6,608 nucleotides of DNA from positions 1 to 6,608 of the forward strand of contig WJIO01000280.1 of the NCBI GenBank assembly GCA_014730235.1, written 5' to 3'. A program made the position numbers and the translations under genes. This DNA is from Candidatus Poribacteria bacterium. Its GTDB lineage: Bacteria > Poribacteria > DTPJ01 > WJIO01. Of the stretch, positions 1 to 4,870 are shown piece after piece. The notes beneath the pieces are model-generated. The model saw only the letters and a list, made by a program, of their open reading frames with translations, did not search any database and had not been told where the DNA came from. Within the stretch, counting starts at the first letter, position 1. Each line of letters opens with the position of its first letter.

Positions 1-1
1 C

Positions 2-391
2 TACCAGGATTACATATATCACACTCCCCCAAATCTGTTTTCTATGAGACTCAGATCCACTATAAAGACTCTCCTGAAATCAGCTCCATATCTTGCAGAA
101 CTAGAAGAATACCTGGTCTCTAACAACGAATCTCTCGGGGATTTTGATGTAATTACAATTCCCGGCATTGTCCTGAGAAAATACGACTACAATATCTACA
201 TCCTTGCCGAATCCGCAAAAGAGATGCTGTCTGCATTGCATAATTATTGCCGTAACTTATCTGTCCTATGTCCTGAATTAAACAGGTTGATACTTGAATT
301 TTCAAACCTAATAATCGAAGAACAGAAAATCTCAAAAATCTATATAAACCAGTATAGACAGTTATACAAGACTCAACGAGGTAAGATATAA
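2..391 (+). CDS. Unrecognised helical protein, probably 5'-truncated by the window edge
   Basis: I do not recognise this protein. The frame stays open to the left edge (Y-Q-D-Y-I-Y-H-T-P-P-N-L-F-S precedes the first Met), so it is probably the C-terminal part of a gene starting outside the window. The only internal ATG in this early part, at 44 (115 aa from there), has no Shine-Dalgarno sequence upstream. The AT-rich string at 11-20 could be a TATA box for a leaderless start at 44, but it is equally just coding sequence. The product looks mostly alpha-helical, with an amphipathic start (TIKTLLKSAPYLAELEEYL), two Cys residues (CRNLSVLC) and a basic C-terminus (YRQLYKTQRGKI). No signal peptide or membrane segment is evident. 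The next possible ATG (393) lies two bases after its stop. Coding status is likely; the start is uncertain. Confidence 0.6.
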   Translation, partial: YQDYIYHTPPNLFSMRLRSTIKTLLKSAPYLAELEEYLVSNNESLGDFDVITIPGIVLRKYDYNIYILAESAKEMLSALHNYCRNLSVLCPELNRLILEFSNLIIEEQKISKIYINQYRQLYKTQRGKI

Positions 392-395
392 CATG

Positions 396-547
396 CTCCT
401 GAGAAACTCCAAAGCCCAAAACCCGCCTGATCGCTCAGGAGAATGGTGTTACCAATCAAATCATATTTTTCCGGTCAGGCGGACTAGGGACTTATTTAAT
501 CTCCTGAAAAGTGTTTCGGCCCGAATCCCGTTCGGTTGTTCAGGAGA
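396..547 (+). other. Structured region with interleaved inverted repeats (candidate RNA pseudoknot plus hairpin)
   Basis: Three perfect 8-bp inverted repeats sit in about 150 bases. P1 pairs CTCCTGAG (396-403) with CTCAGGAG (434-441). P2 pairs 423-433 with 472-482: 8 perfect pairs (CCGCCTGA/TCAGGCGG) extending to 11 with one G-U. P3 pairs TCTCCTGA (500-507) with TCAGGAGA (540-547) and encloses a CCGAA-TCCCG-TTCGG hairpin (521-535). P1 and P2 interleave, with the 3' strand of P1 directly following the 5' strand of P2: the topology of an H-type pseudoknot. P1 and P3 strands share the core CTCCTGA/TCAGGAG, so alternative pairings (501-507 with 435-441) are also possible, as in a switch. It lies before the likely start of the secreted protease, so a 5' UTR element is one reading; a DNA-level repeat or binding-site cluster is another. 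I cannot match it to a known riboswitch. Confidence 0.45.
491..499 (+). promoter_or_regulatory. Possible archaeal TATA-like element upstream of the metalloprotease gene
   Basis: The AT-rich string CTTATTTAA stands out in a locally GC-richer stretch. If it is a TATA box, transcription would begin around 520-525, inside the P3 hairpin, leaving a leader of about 60 bases before the ATG at 585. No clear BRE is visible. This is a weak call made on sequence resemblance and position only. Confidence 0.2.
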
Positions 548-584
548 GGTATCGCAAAAACCTGCATTTACTGCCGGACGGGCT

Positions 585-1403
585 ATGGGCTTTTTCATTC
601 TTTTTGTCTTATTATCATTTTCAACATCAGCGTTCGAACTCATCCTGGATGATGGTGTCAATGAATCCATGGTAGAGCTTGCCCTTTCCCGTGTCCCTGC
701 CAATGCGACCATAGGTATTAACAAGATATATGTGTATTCCGGAAAATGCCATGACTTTTCATGCAAGATAAGAAAGCTCTTTGGTGGCAATGATATTTAC
801 GGCAAATACCGCCTTAATCCTTCTTTTCTGATAACCCACAAGCTGAAATCAAATATCTATATCTACCACACTAACGAAACAAGCATCTATGAATTCTATT
901 CAACACTCCAGCATGAATTAGGCCATCATAATGATTATAGGCTTAATGGTATCACAGAGGAATTTTTTGATTTTACGTTTTTGAAAACAGGCGAGGAATA
1001 CGATAACGACCCTTCTGAAATTTATGCCAATAACTTCGAATTATTGCCCAAATGCGGCTGCACCATAGACTACTGTTACGCTCACGACAGACTTGCCATG
1101 ACCAAACCCATTACTTACAAAACACCATCAAGCGGGTCTGTCGAGGGAATGCAAGAGAGGGGGGACGGTATCCATATTCACACTCCAACTGATGAGATTC
1201 TATCCTTCTTCTCTGCATTTTTTCCCAGATTTCACGCTCAAGACAGGCAGGATAGGAACCATGTTCTCTCTTATTTTCTTGCACACCCAAGTTCTGAACT
1301 GCCTGATCAAGAGGTCTATAACCCCCAGGTTAAGACAATTAAGGAAGGCGAAGTTTCTATCCATTCTTTGCCTTCCTTTTTTTCAGAGGTTGATAAAAAA
1401 TGA
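585..1403 (+). CDS. Secreted zinc metalloprotease-like protein (HExxH)
   Basis: Numbering is from the ATG at 585 (272 aa). Residues 1-16 form a hydrophobic signal peptide (MGFFILFVLLSFSTSA) with probable cleavage after STSA, so the protein should act outside the cytoplasmic membrane. The zinc site is H110-E-L-G-H114, and E145 in the segment DPSEIYANNF fits the third ligand of gluzincin-type enzymes, where a second helix carries E-x-x-A-N. Cysteines (CHDFSC and CGCTIDYC) could form disulfides in the exported protein. Substrate and family are not recognised. The frame is also open from an ATG at 393 that has a fair GAGGT site at 378-382; that form adds 64 residues of poor protein character, encoded by the inverted-repeat region, and would bury the signal peptide. 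I prefer 585 although its own ribosome site is weak and its signal lacks an N-terminal basic residue. The stop overlaps the next start (ATGA). Confidence 0.7.
   Translation: MGFFILFVLLSFSTSAFELILDDGVNESMVELALSRVPANATIGINKIYVYSGKCHDFSCKIRKLFGGNDIYGKYRLNPSFLITHKLKSNIYIYHTNETSIYEFYSTLQHELGHHNDYRLNGITEEFFDFTFLKTGEEYDNDPSEIYANNFELLPKCGCTIDYCYAHDRLAMTKPITYKTPSSGSVEGMQERGDGIHIHTPTDEILSFFSAFFPRFHAQDRQDRNHVLSYFLAHPSSELPDQEVYNPQVKTIKEGEVSIHSLPSFFSEVDKK
1341..1383 (+). terminator. Hairpin plus T-run inside the end of the metalloprotease gene
   Basis: Bases 1341-1353 pair with 1366-1378: nine perfect pairs (AAGGAAGGC/GCCTTCCTT) extending to 13 with one G-U, around a 12-base loop. The stem runs straight into a T-run at 1377-1383. 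This is the form of an intrinsic terminator. Archaeal termination depends mainly on the oligo-U and can use a hairpin. It lies about 20 bases before the stop codon of the protease gene and just upstream of the ribosome site of the next gene, so it could attenuate transcription into that gene. Confidence 0.5.
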
Positions 1404-1654
1404 TGAACAAATCTTTGGTAATTTTTGTAGGACTTATTGCTGTGGGAATCATTGTAGTTTCAATATTAACCTATATGGAACTACAAGAAATTGAAAAAGA
1501 AGCAGAAATCCTTGGAAAATCGTTTTGCCAATCTAAAGGCCTCACTTATGTTTATGGAGCAACATGCACTGCCCTTTCGCCTATTGCCAAAGTTCATTGC
1601 AAGGATAAATTAGGACAAATAACTGAGTATAAAATAGCTTGTGAGGAGGACTGA
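1400..1654 (+). CDS. Small membrane-anchored protein with four extracytoplasmic cysteines
   Basis: This is an 84-aa protein of unknown family. Residues 5-26 form one transmembrane segment or uncleaved signal anchor (LVIFVGLIAVGIIVVSILTY), preceded by a Lys, so the C-terminal part is predicted outside. That part has a short charged helix (ELQEIEKEAEIL) and then four Cys in two pairs spaced similarly (C-x12-C, then C-x12-C), suggesting two disulfides. ATG at 1400 overlaps the protease stop as ATGA; a second ATG at 1403 is equally usable. The ribosome site AGAGGT (1385-1390) lies 9 bases upstream of 1400. Tight coupling to a secreted protease suggests a shared extracytoplasmic role, such as partner, inhibitor or anchor. 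That is inference, and the hairpin at 1341-1383 may reduce its expression. Confidence 0.65.
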   Translation: MMNKSLVIFVGLIAVGIIVVSILTYMELQEIEKEAEILGKSFCQSKGLTYVYGATCTALSPIAKVHCKDKLGQITEYKIACEED

Positions 1655-1704
1655 GAACAATATTACAGTGATTCGTAATGTAGAAATAAGCTAAAGGTGA
1701 AAAC

Positions 1705-1857
1705 ATGAGATGCCCTAACTGCAACAGACCCCATAAATACGTGACCCATAAATACGTGAAAAGAAGACACCGACTGGACTGCGATATTCCGGGAAAAGAA
1801 TCCAGAGGATTCAAATGTAGCAACTGTGGAAATGTATTCAGAGTGATTATAAAGTGA
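1705..1857 (+). CDS. 50-aa zinc-ribbon protein
   Basis: A short gene starting ATG-AGA-TGC at 1705, with a good archaeal ribosome site (AAAGGTGA, 1693-1700) ending four bases upstream. The protein starts MRCPNC and ends with KCSNCGNVFRVIIK. C3, C6, C38 and C41 make two CxxC knuckles about 31 residues apart, a zinc-ribbon arrangement. The region between the knuckles is very basic (KRRHR), compatible with nucleic-acid binding. It contains an in-frame five-residue duplication (HKYVT/HKYVK) from a 15-bp tandem repeat. No function can be assigned beyond zinc binding. A similar 42-aa zinc-ribbon gene follows five bases after its stop. Confidence 0.65.
   Translation: MRCPNCNRPHKYVTHKYVKRRHRLDCDIPGKESRGFKCSNCGNVFRVIIK
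1730..1759 (+). repeat. Perfect 15-bp tandem duplication within the zinc-ribbon gene
   Basis: The 15-mer CCCATAAATACGTGA occurs at 1730-1744 and again at 1745-1759 with no mismatch and no gap. It is a multiple of three, keeps the reading frame, and inserts five residues into the loop between the two zinc knuckles. Perfect identity points to a recent slippage or duplication event. Confidence 0.95.
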
Positions 1858-1862
1858 AAATA

Positions 1863-1991
1863 ATGAAATGTCCCAACTGTGGTGAGGAGCTACATATTGT
1901 AAAATATTCGCAGATATATGATTATGCCTACTGCTATAACAATGATTGTCCTATTGAAGTATTGACTATAAGGAAGAAAAAAGAGGAATAA
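1863..1991 (+). CDS. 42-aa zinc-ribbon protein
   Basis: ATG at 1863 gives a 42-residue protein starting MKCPNCGEELHI, with a second cysteine pair CYNNDC. C3, C6, C24 and C29 can bind one zinc. The C-terminus is charged (RKKKEE). Its first six residues closely match those of the preceding gene (MRCPNC versus MKCPNC) at both protein and DNA level, but the rest differs, so the two may be divergent paralogues or simply share the knuckle. Only GTGAAAATA separates the previous AAG codon from this ATG, so translation is probably coupled; GTGA there is a weak ribosome site. Function unknown; a nucleic-acid-binding or protein-adaptor role is typical of such mini-ribbons. Confidence 0.6.
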   Translation: MKCPNCGEELHIVKYSQIYDYAYCYNNDCPIEVLTIRKKKEE

Positions 1992-1994
1992 GCA

Positions 1995-2297
1995 ATGAAA
2001 TCAATAATAAATATAGAAATTACAACAAATATGATTGAAGGAAGATCTGCAATACCTGAAGAGTATGAATTAGATCCTGATAGCTGCCCGGAAGATGAAA
2101 TGCTGTCTCCAGAGGATATCGAAAAATCAATCCATGAGTCCATACCAAGGGTAATTAATACTGATAGAGTAAAGAAAGCAATCTGCGATATTATCAACGA
2201 GGGTGGGTGGATTATAGACCTTGAAGGATACATATTCCCTGACGAATACTGTGATTTTGAAATTAAGGCAACGTCTTTAAAAAAGAAAAAAAGGTGA
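1995..2297 (+). CDS. Acidic 100-aa hypothetical protein
   Basis: I do not recognise the family. The ATG at 1995 follows the previous stop by three bases and has a GAGGAAT ribosome site at 1983-1989, within the end of the upstream gene. The N-terminal half is strongly acidic (EEYELDPDSCPEDEMLSPEDIEKS), followed by what looks like a small alpha/beta segment (INTDRVKKAICDIINEGGWIIDLEGYIFPDEY) and a basic tail (KKKKR). No membrane segment or zinc motif is visible. Its TGA stop sits inside the AAAGGTGAT ribosome site of the next initiation region, indicating translational coupling. The acidic N-terminus could mimic DNA or bind a basic partner, but nothing in the sequence proves this. Confidence 0.6.
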   Translation: MKSIINIEITTNMIEGRSAIPEEYELDPDSCPEDEMLSPEDIEKSIHESIPRVINTDRVKKAICDIINEGGWIIDLEGYIFPDEYCDFEIKATSLKKKKR

Positions 2298-2305
2298 TAC
2301 AAATG
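2287..2305 (+). repeat. Copy 1 of a 19-bp direct repeat carrying a ribosome site and ATG
   Basis: AAAAAAGGTGATACAAATG is identical to 3996-4014. It contains a near-ideal archaeal ribosome site (GGTGAT, matching the 16S 3' end AUCACC) and an ATG five bases on. Here the ATG opens a six-codon frame ended by TAA at 2321-2323, in the same frame as the downstream LEHxQW gene. Confidence 0.9.
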
Positions 2306-2332
2306 GCGATGCAAGAGGAATAATTAATTGAG
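2303..2332 (+). other. Interrupted N-terminal segment of the LEHxQW gene (in-frame TAA)
   Basis: From the ATG at 2303, in the same frame as the CDS at 2333, the reading is M-A-M-Q-E-E-stop-L-I-E-M-L-A-D-L-E-H-K-Q-W. The TAA at 2321-2323 is the only stop between the best ribosome site and the conserved core. The likely ancestral start is therefore 2303, now cut off by a nonsense change. Alternatives are a short coupled leader peptide with reinitiation at 2333, or a sequencing error. Stop-codon recoding is unlikely because TAA, unlike TAG, is not a pyrrolysine codon. Confidence 0.55.
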
Positions 2333-2593
2333 ATGCTGGCAGATCTGGAACATAAGCAATGGGAAACATGGAGTAAATCGATTGCTGAGGAATTAAGGCA
2401 AATTCGGCAAGATTTGGTTGGCAGAAATTTACATATGAGTTTGGATTCGGCCAGAAAGGGAATTGATAAAATGCTAGATCGATGGGGAGAAAACTGGAAA
2501 CCATATGAAAAGCTCAATGAAAAAACAAAGGAAAAGGATAGAGAATGGGCTAGAAAAGTAATTGATGTTTATGATGTATATTTACAAAGCTAA
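2333..2593 (+). CDS. Small RyR-like 'LEHxQW' domain protein
   Basis: An 86-aa protein starting MLADLEHKQWETWSKSIAEE and later carrying the motif W-x-P-Y-x-x-L-x-E-K-x-K-E-K-D-R-E-W-A. The L-E-H-x-Q-W opening together with P-Y-E-x-L and K-x-x-D-R-E-W-A resembles a short protein common in phages and archaeal elements and related to the RyR (ryanodine-receptor repeat) domain. I assign it from memory of the pattern. Molecular function is not established, but RyR domains in microbes are suspected to bind small ligands such as nucleotide-like molecules. The ATG at 2333 has only a distant GAGGAA (2315-2320). The better start at 2303 is separated from it by an in-frame TAA, so expression may rely on reinitiation, or the gene may be recently damaged. 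Confidence 0.6.
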   Translation: MLADLEHKQWETWSKSIAEELRQIRQDLVGRNLHMSLDSARKGIDKMLDRWGENWKPYEKLNEKTKEKDREWARKVIDVYDVYLQS

Positions 2594-2596
2594 AAA

Positions 2597-3862
2597 ATGA
2601 CCAGGAGCAAAGACACAGAAATCAGCAAGTTCCAGATTGAGATACTCCTGAGAATCCAGAAAGACCCTCACATCACAAGGAAAGAACTCTCCAGATTACT
2701 AAATAAGCACCCGAAGACAATAATATACCATCTGAAAAAACTCATATCCGCCGGATTAGTCAAAGAGAAAGACAACAAGAATTACAAATCATATTCCCTC
2801 ACCAAAGAAGCAGAACAATGGCTGAAAAAAGACAAATCCCCGATAATCAGCAAACCCATCACCCGTCTTCATTTCTACCAGCTCAAATTCGATATAATAA
2901 AGGACTATGAAGGAAACCTCCTTGAGATTGGCTGGAAAAAAGGAAGAGATCCTGATAAATGGAACTGGCCTTCATACACTCACAGGATAGAATCGCAATT
3001 AGGCGAGATATTCATAGAGAAGACCCCGAGATCATTTCTTGTAACTCTCCCGAAGATAATAACTTCACATCCCGCAGAAGCCGACAGAATAAAGAACAGA
3101 TTGGCATTTGCAGTCTCTGACTACTTGAAAAAAGAACTGCCGGGCTTGAAAATAGGCATATTCGACAAGGACAAAAAGATACAAACTTCATTCTCCCGTA
3201 CACACAGCCATTATGGAATCCCTGGAGATCCTCTGGCATCCGCCTGCACCAGATTGGGAATGACTTTGAGATCAGATAGACTGCTGATAGACAACTCCCC
3301 CGGAAAAGAAAACCTGAAAGATATTAACGGAAATATATATGTCGGCGAAACAGAAGCCATAGACAGAAAATGGAGCCAGCAGGACTGTTATTCTCTTTTC
3401 GACAGATACCATGAGATGATAGATGGGAACTTATCCGCCGGAAGGATTGATACTGTGGAGGATGTAGCTGTCAGCACAAGGCAGATGGCCGAATCCTTTG
3501 AGAAAGAGCAGGAGTCCCAGAACGAAGAACTGGAATCCCTGAAAGAGACTCAGAAACAGCATGAAACCGCTATCGGAAAGATAACCGCCATTCTGGACAG
3601 AATTGATAACAGCATGAAACAAAGGGATGATGCCTTTGCCAATATTCAACAGCAGCAGGAGACATTCCAGACCGCATTGAACCGTCTTGCATATGCTGAG
3701 ACTGCTCTTTCTGAGCGTGTTATCAGCCCACTGACGGCGTTAAAAGAGCAGATAGTATGTTATGATGATGTTAGTTCAGGAATCGCTCAGAGAGCAATAC
3801 AGGAGCTTACAGAAGGCGAGAAAAGGGAGCTGAAAAGACATATCGGTAAATTATACTGGTGA
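2597..3862 (+). CDS. Winged-helix protein with a C-terminal coiled coil (421 aa)
   Basis: Residues 9-77 form a winged helix of ArsR/MarR type: the helix LLRIQKDPHITRKELSRLL, the recognition helix region KTIIYHLKKLISAGLV, then a wing KEKDNKNYKSYSLT. Residues 85-260 form an unrecognised domain with several Trp (WKKGRDPDKWNWP) and a conserved-looking I-D-N-S-P-G-K-E motif near 231-238. Residues about 292-375 are heptad-like and rich in Gln and Glu, a probable coiled coil for oligomerisation, and the C-terminus is basic. No ATPase, nuclease or membrane motif is visible. The ATG at 2597 follows the previous stop by three bases and lacks a good ribosome site. Similar layouts occur in plasmid and virus regulators, partition adaptors and replication-origin binders of archaea. 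Which of these applies here is open. Confidence 0.7.
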   Translation: MTRSKDTEISKFQIEILLRIQKDPHITRKELSRLLNKHPKTIIYHLKKLISAGLVKEKDNKNYKSYSLTKEAEQWLKKDKSPIISKPITRLHFYQLKFDIIKDYEGNLLEIGWKKGRDPDKWNWPSYTHRIESQLGEIFIEKTPRSFLVTLPKIITSHPAEADRIKNRLAFAVSDYLKKELPGLKIGIFDKDKKIQTSFSRTHSHYGIPGDPLASACTRLGMTLRSDRLLIDNSPGKENLKDINGNIYVGETEAIDRKWSQQDCYSLFDRYHEMIDGNLSAGRIDTVEDVAVSTRQMAESFEKEQESQNEELESLKETQKQHETAIGKITAILDRIDNSMKQRDDAFANIQQQQETFQTALNRLAYAETALSERVISPLTALKEQIVCYDDVSSGIAQRAIQELTEGEKRELKRHIGKLYW

Positions 3863-3866
3863 AACA

Positions 3867-4046
3867 ATGACATGGACAATAAAATTCAGAAGCAATACTT
3901 CGGAAAAACTACAGAAATTCACTGGCAATGACAAAGAAATCCAGAAATTAATATCCAATCTGATGGAAAAATATGACACTGTTAGGATTGTGATGAAAAA
4001 AGGTGATACAAATGATCGAAGAAGGAAAATATGTATTAGACATTGA
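3867..4046 (+). CDS. 59-aa small protein overlapping the exonuclease gene
   Basis: The ATG at 3867 has the ribosome site GGTGA (3858-3862), which includes the stop of the preceding gene, four bases upstream. The product begins MTWTIKFRSNTSEKLQKF and has an amphipathic helix (NDKEIQKLISNLMEKY), then a strand (TVRIVMKKG) and a very basic tail (NDRRRKICIRH). The last 35 bases overlap the exonuclease gene in another frame, so the tail is encoded by sequence that also encodes the first residues of the exonuclease. The helix-strand part could end a small alpha/beta fold. I do not recognise the family. It fills an otherwise empty 150-base gap with good start signals, which supports it as real. Confidence 0.5.
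   Translation: MTWTIKFRSNTSEKLQKFTGNDKEIQKLISNLMEKYDTVRIVMKKGDTNDRRRKICIRH
3996..4014 (+). repeat. Copy 2 of the 19-bp direct repeat; ribosome site deciding the exonuclease start
   Basis: Identical to 2287-2305. AGGTGAT (4001-4007) lies five bases before the ATG at 4012, which fixes that ATG as the exonuclease start. A GTG at 4003, three codons upstream in frame, lies inside the ribosome site itself and is not a credible start. Confidence 0.9.
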
Positions 4047-4575
4047 AACAACAGGTCTAGACCCTTGGAGAGGGGACAGAATAACAATGATTGGCGTAAA
4101 GCCAGTAGGTGAAGAGCCAATAATATTCTATGACGAGGACGAATCCATCATACTCAAGAAATTCTGGGACTGGATTATGAAAATAACAGAAAAAGGTTTG
4201 TCAGAGGAATGCCCTACGATTATCACAAAGAACGGTGACGGCTTTGACTTTCCCTTCCTAAAGGTGCGAACATTGATACATGACAGAGTAATTGGAGATC
4301 TTCGGATAAGGTCCGCTCTAATAGACCATATCATGGAAATGCAATCTCACATAGACCTTCAGATTGAATTAGGCCAGGTAGAAGGACAGAAAACTCCCTC
4401 TCTCAACGATATGGCAAAAGCCCTTGGGATTCCGGAGAAATTAGGTTCCGGCAAAGACTCGCCAAAGCTATTCTGGCAGGGAAAGATAGACAAACTCCAA
4501 GAATACCTGAAAAGGGATCTGGAAGTCACCGAACAGATATATATCAGGGCTAGACCACTGTTGATGCGGTGGTAA
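4012..4575 (+). CDS. Stand-alone 3'-5' exonuclease, DnaQ/DNA-polymerase-B-exonuclease type
   Basis: The 187-aa protein carries all three exonuclease motifs of the RNase-H-like DEDD superfamily. Exo I is VLDIETTGLDP with D10 and E12. Exo II is NGDGFDFPFL with D79. Exo III is YLKRDLEVTEQI with Y165 and D169 (DEDDy form). The segment TPSLNDMAKALGIPEKL matches the region before Exo III in archaeal PolB-like exonucleases, which fits a DNA 3'-5' exonuclease acting in proofreading, repair or end resection. No polymerase domain follows, so it is a stand-alone enzyme of about one domain. The start is ATG 4012, chosen from the ribosome site at 4001-4007. It overlaps the 59-aa gene upstream, and the next gene begins two bases after its stop. 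It probably works with the other DNA-processing genes of this element. Confidence 0.85.
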   Translation: MIEEGKYVLDIETTGLDPWRGDRITMIGVKPVGEEPIIFYDEDESIILKKFWDWIMKITEKGLSEECPTIITKNGDGFDFPFLKVRTLIHDRVIGDLRIRSALIDHIMEMQSHIDLQIELGQVEGQKTPSLNDMAKALGIPEKLGSGKDSPKLFWQGKIDKLQEYLKRDLEVTEQIYIRARPLLMRW

Positions 4576-4576
4576 A

Positions 4577-4870
4577 ATGACCGATATACCAATCCCACCA
4601 ATGGAAATTCCAGAATGTCCAGCAGGACACGGAAAAACGATGGAAGTAAGGCCACTGGAAAAACAGACCTATGAACAAAAGTTTTGCGGAACCTGGTTTG
4701 ATTGTACCGTGCCTGGATGTATTTGTTCTGTTCTTTTTGAATCGAAAGAACTGTTGGATCATCTAAGCAATCAAGGGGTAAGAGGAAAGATGCAGAAATA
4801 TGAAACGGAAGGTTATTGGAACAAGCTTTTGGAGCCATATGGGATTAATGTTTGGGGAGAAAAGATATGA
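4577..4870 (+). CDS. 97-aa zinc-ribbon protein
   Basis: The start ATG at 4577 has GGTGG (4568-4572) four bases upstream, and the previous stop is at 4573-4575. The N-terminal part contains CPAGH (C14, H18), then C37, and FDCTVPGCICSVLF (C43, C48, C50), followed by a helical region SKELLDHLSNQGV and a C-terminal tail with W81 and W93. C14/H18 with C43/C48 can build one zinc ribbon; C37 and C50 are extra. The pattern G-T-W-x-D-C-x-x-P-G-C-x-x-S-V-L resembles small zinc proteins of phages and archaeal elements. No enzymatic motif is seen. It is likely a structural or nucleic-acid-binding adaptor. The stop TGA (4868-4870) directly abuts the next ATG. Confidence 0.65.
   Translation: MTDIPIPPMEIPECPAGHGKTMEVRPLEKQTYEQKFCGTWFDCTVPGCICSVLFESKELLDHLSNQGVRGKMQKYETEGYWNKLLEPYGINVWGEKI

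Noticed and set aside
11-20. TATA box for a leaderless start at 44
   Set aside because: Spacing of about 28 bases is acceptable, but the frame is open upstream and the string is coding-compatible, so I do not list it as a promoter.
441-482. Fluoride riboswitch resemblance (GATGGTGTT-like core)
   Set aside because: Only GGTGTT with a short hairpin is shared; the flanking conserved bases and pairing of the fluoride aptamer are missing, and no transporter gene follows.
393-584. N-terminal 64 residues of an extended metalloprotease as genuine protein
   Set aside because: Low-complexity, non-domain-like sequence encoded by inverted repeats, and a clean signal peptide starts at 585. Kept as an alternative start, not as the main call.
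1192-1494. 100-aa forward frame overlapping the protease end
   Set aside because: It spans two real genes in another frame, is rich in Phe/Leu/Cys with no domain, and has no ribosome site.
1934-2314. 126-aa hydrophobic reverse-strand frame
   Set aside because: Its Ser/Ile/Phe-rich sequence is what results from reading an acidic, AT-rich + strand gene backwards; the + gene has a ribosome site and operon spacing.
4003-4011. GTG start for the exonuclease
   Set aside because: The GTG is part of the ribosome site AGGTGAT that serves the ATG at 4012.
4359-4838. 159-aa reverse-strand frame
   Set aside because: It is antisense to the exonuclease and zinc-ribbon genes, has no domain, and those genes have catalytic or zinc motifs and proper start sites.
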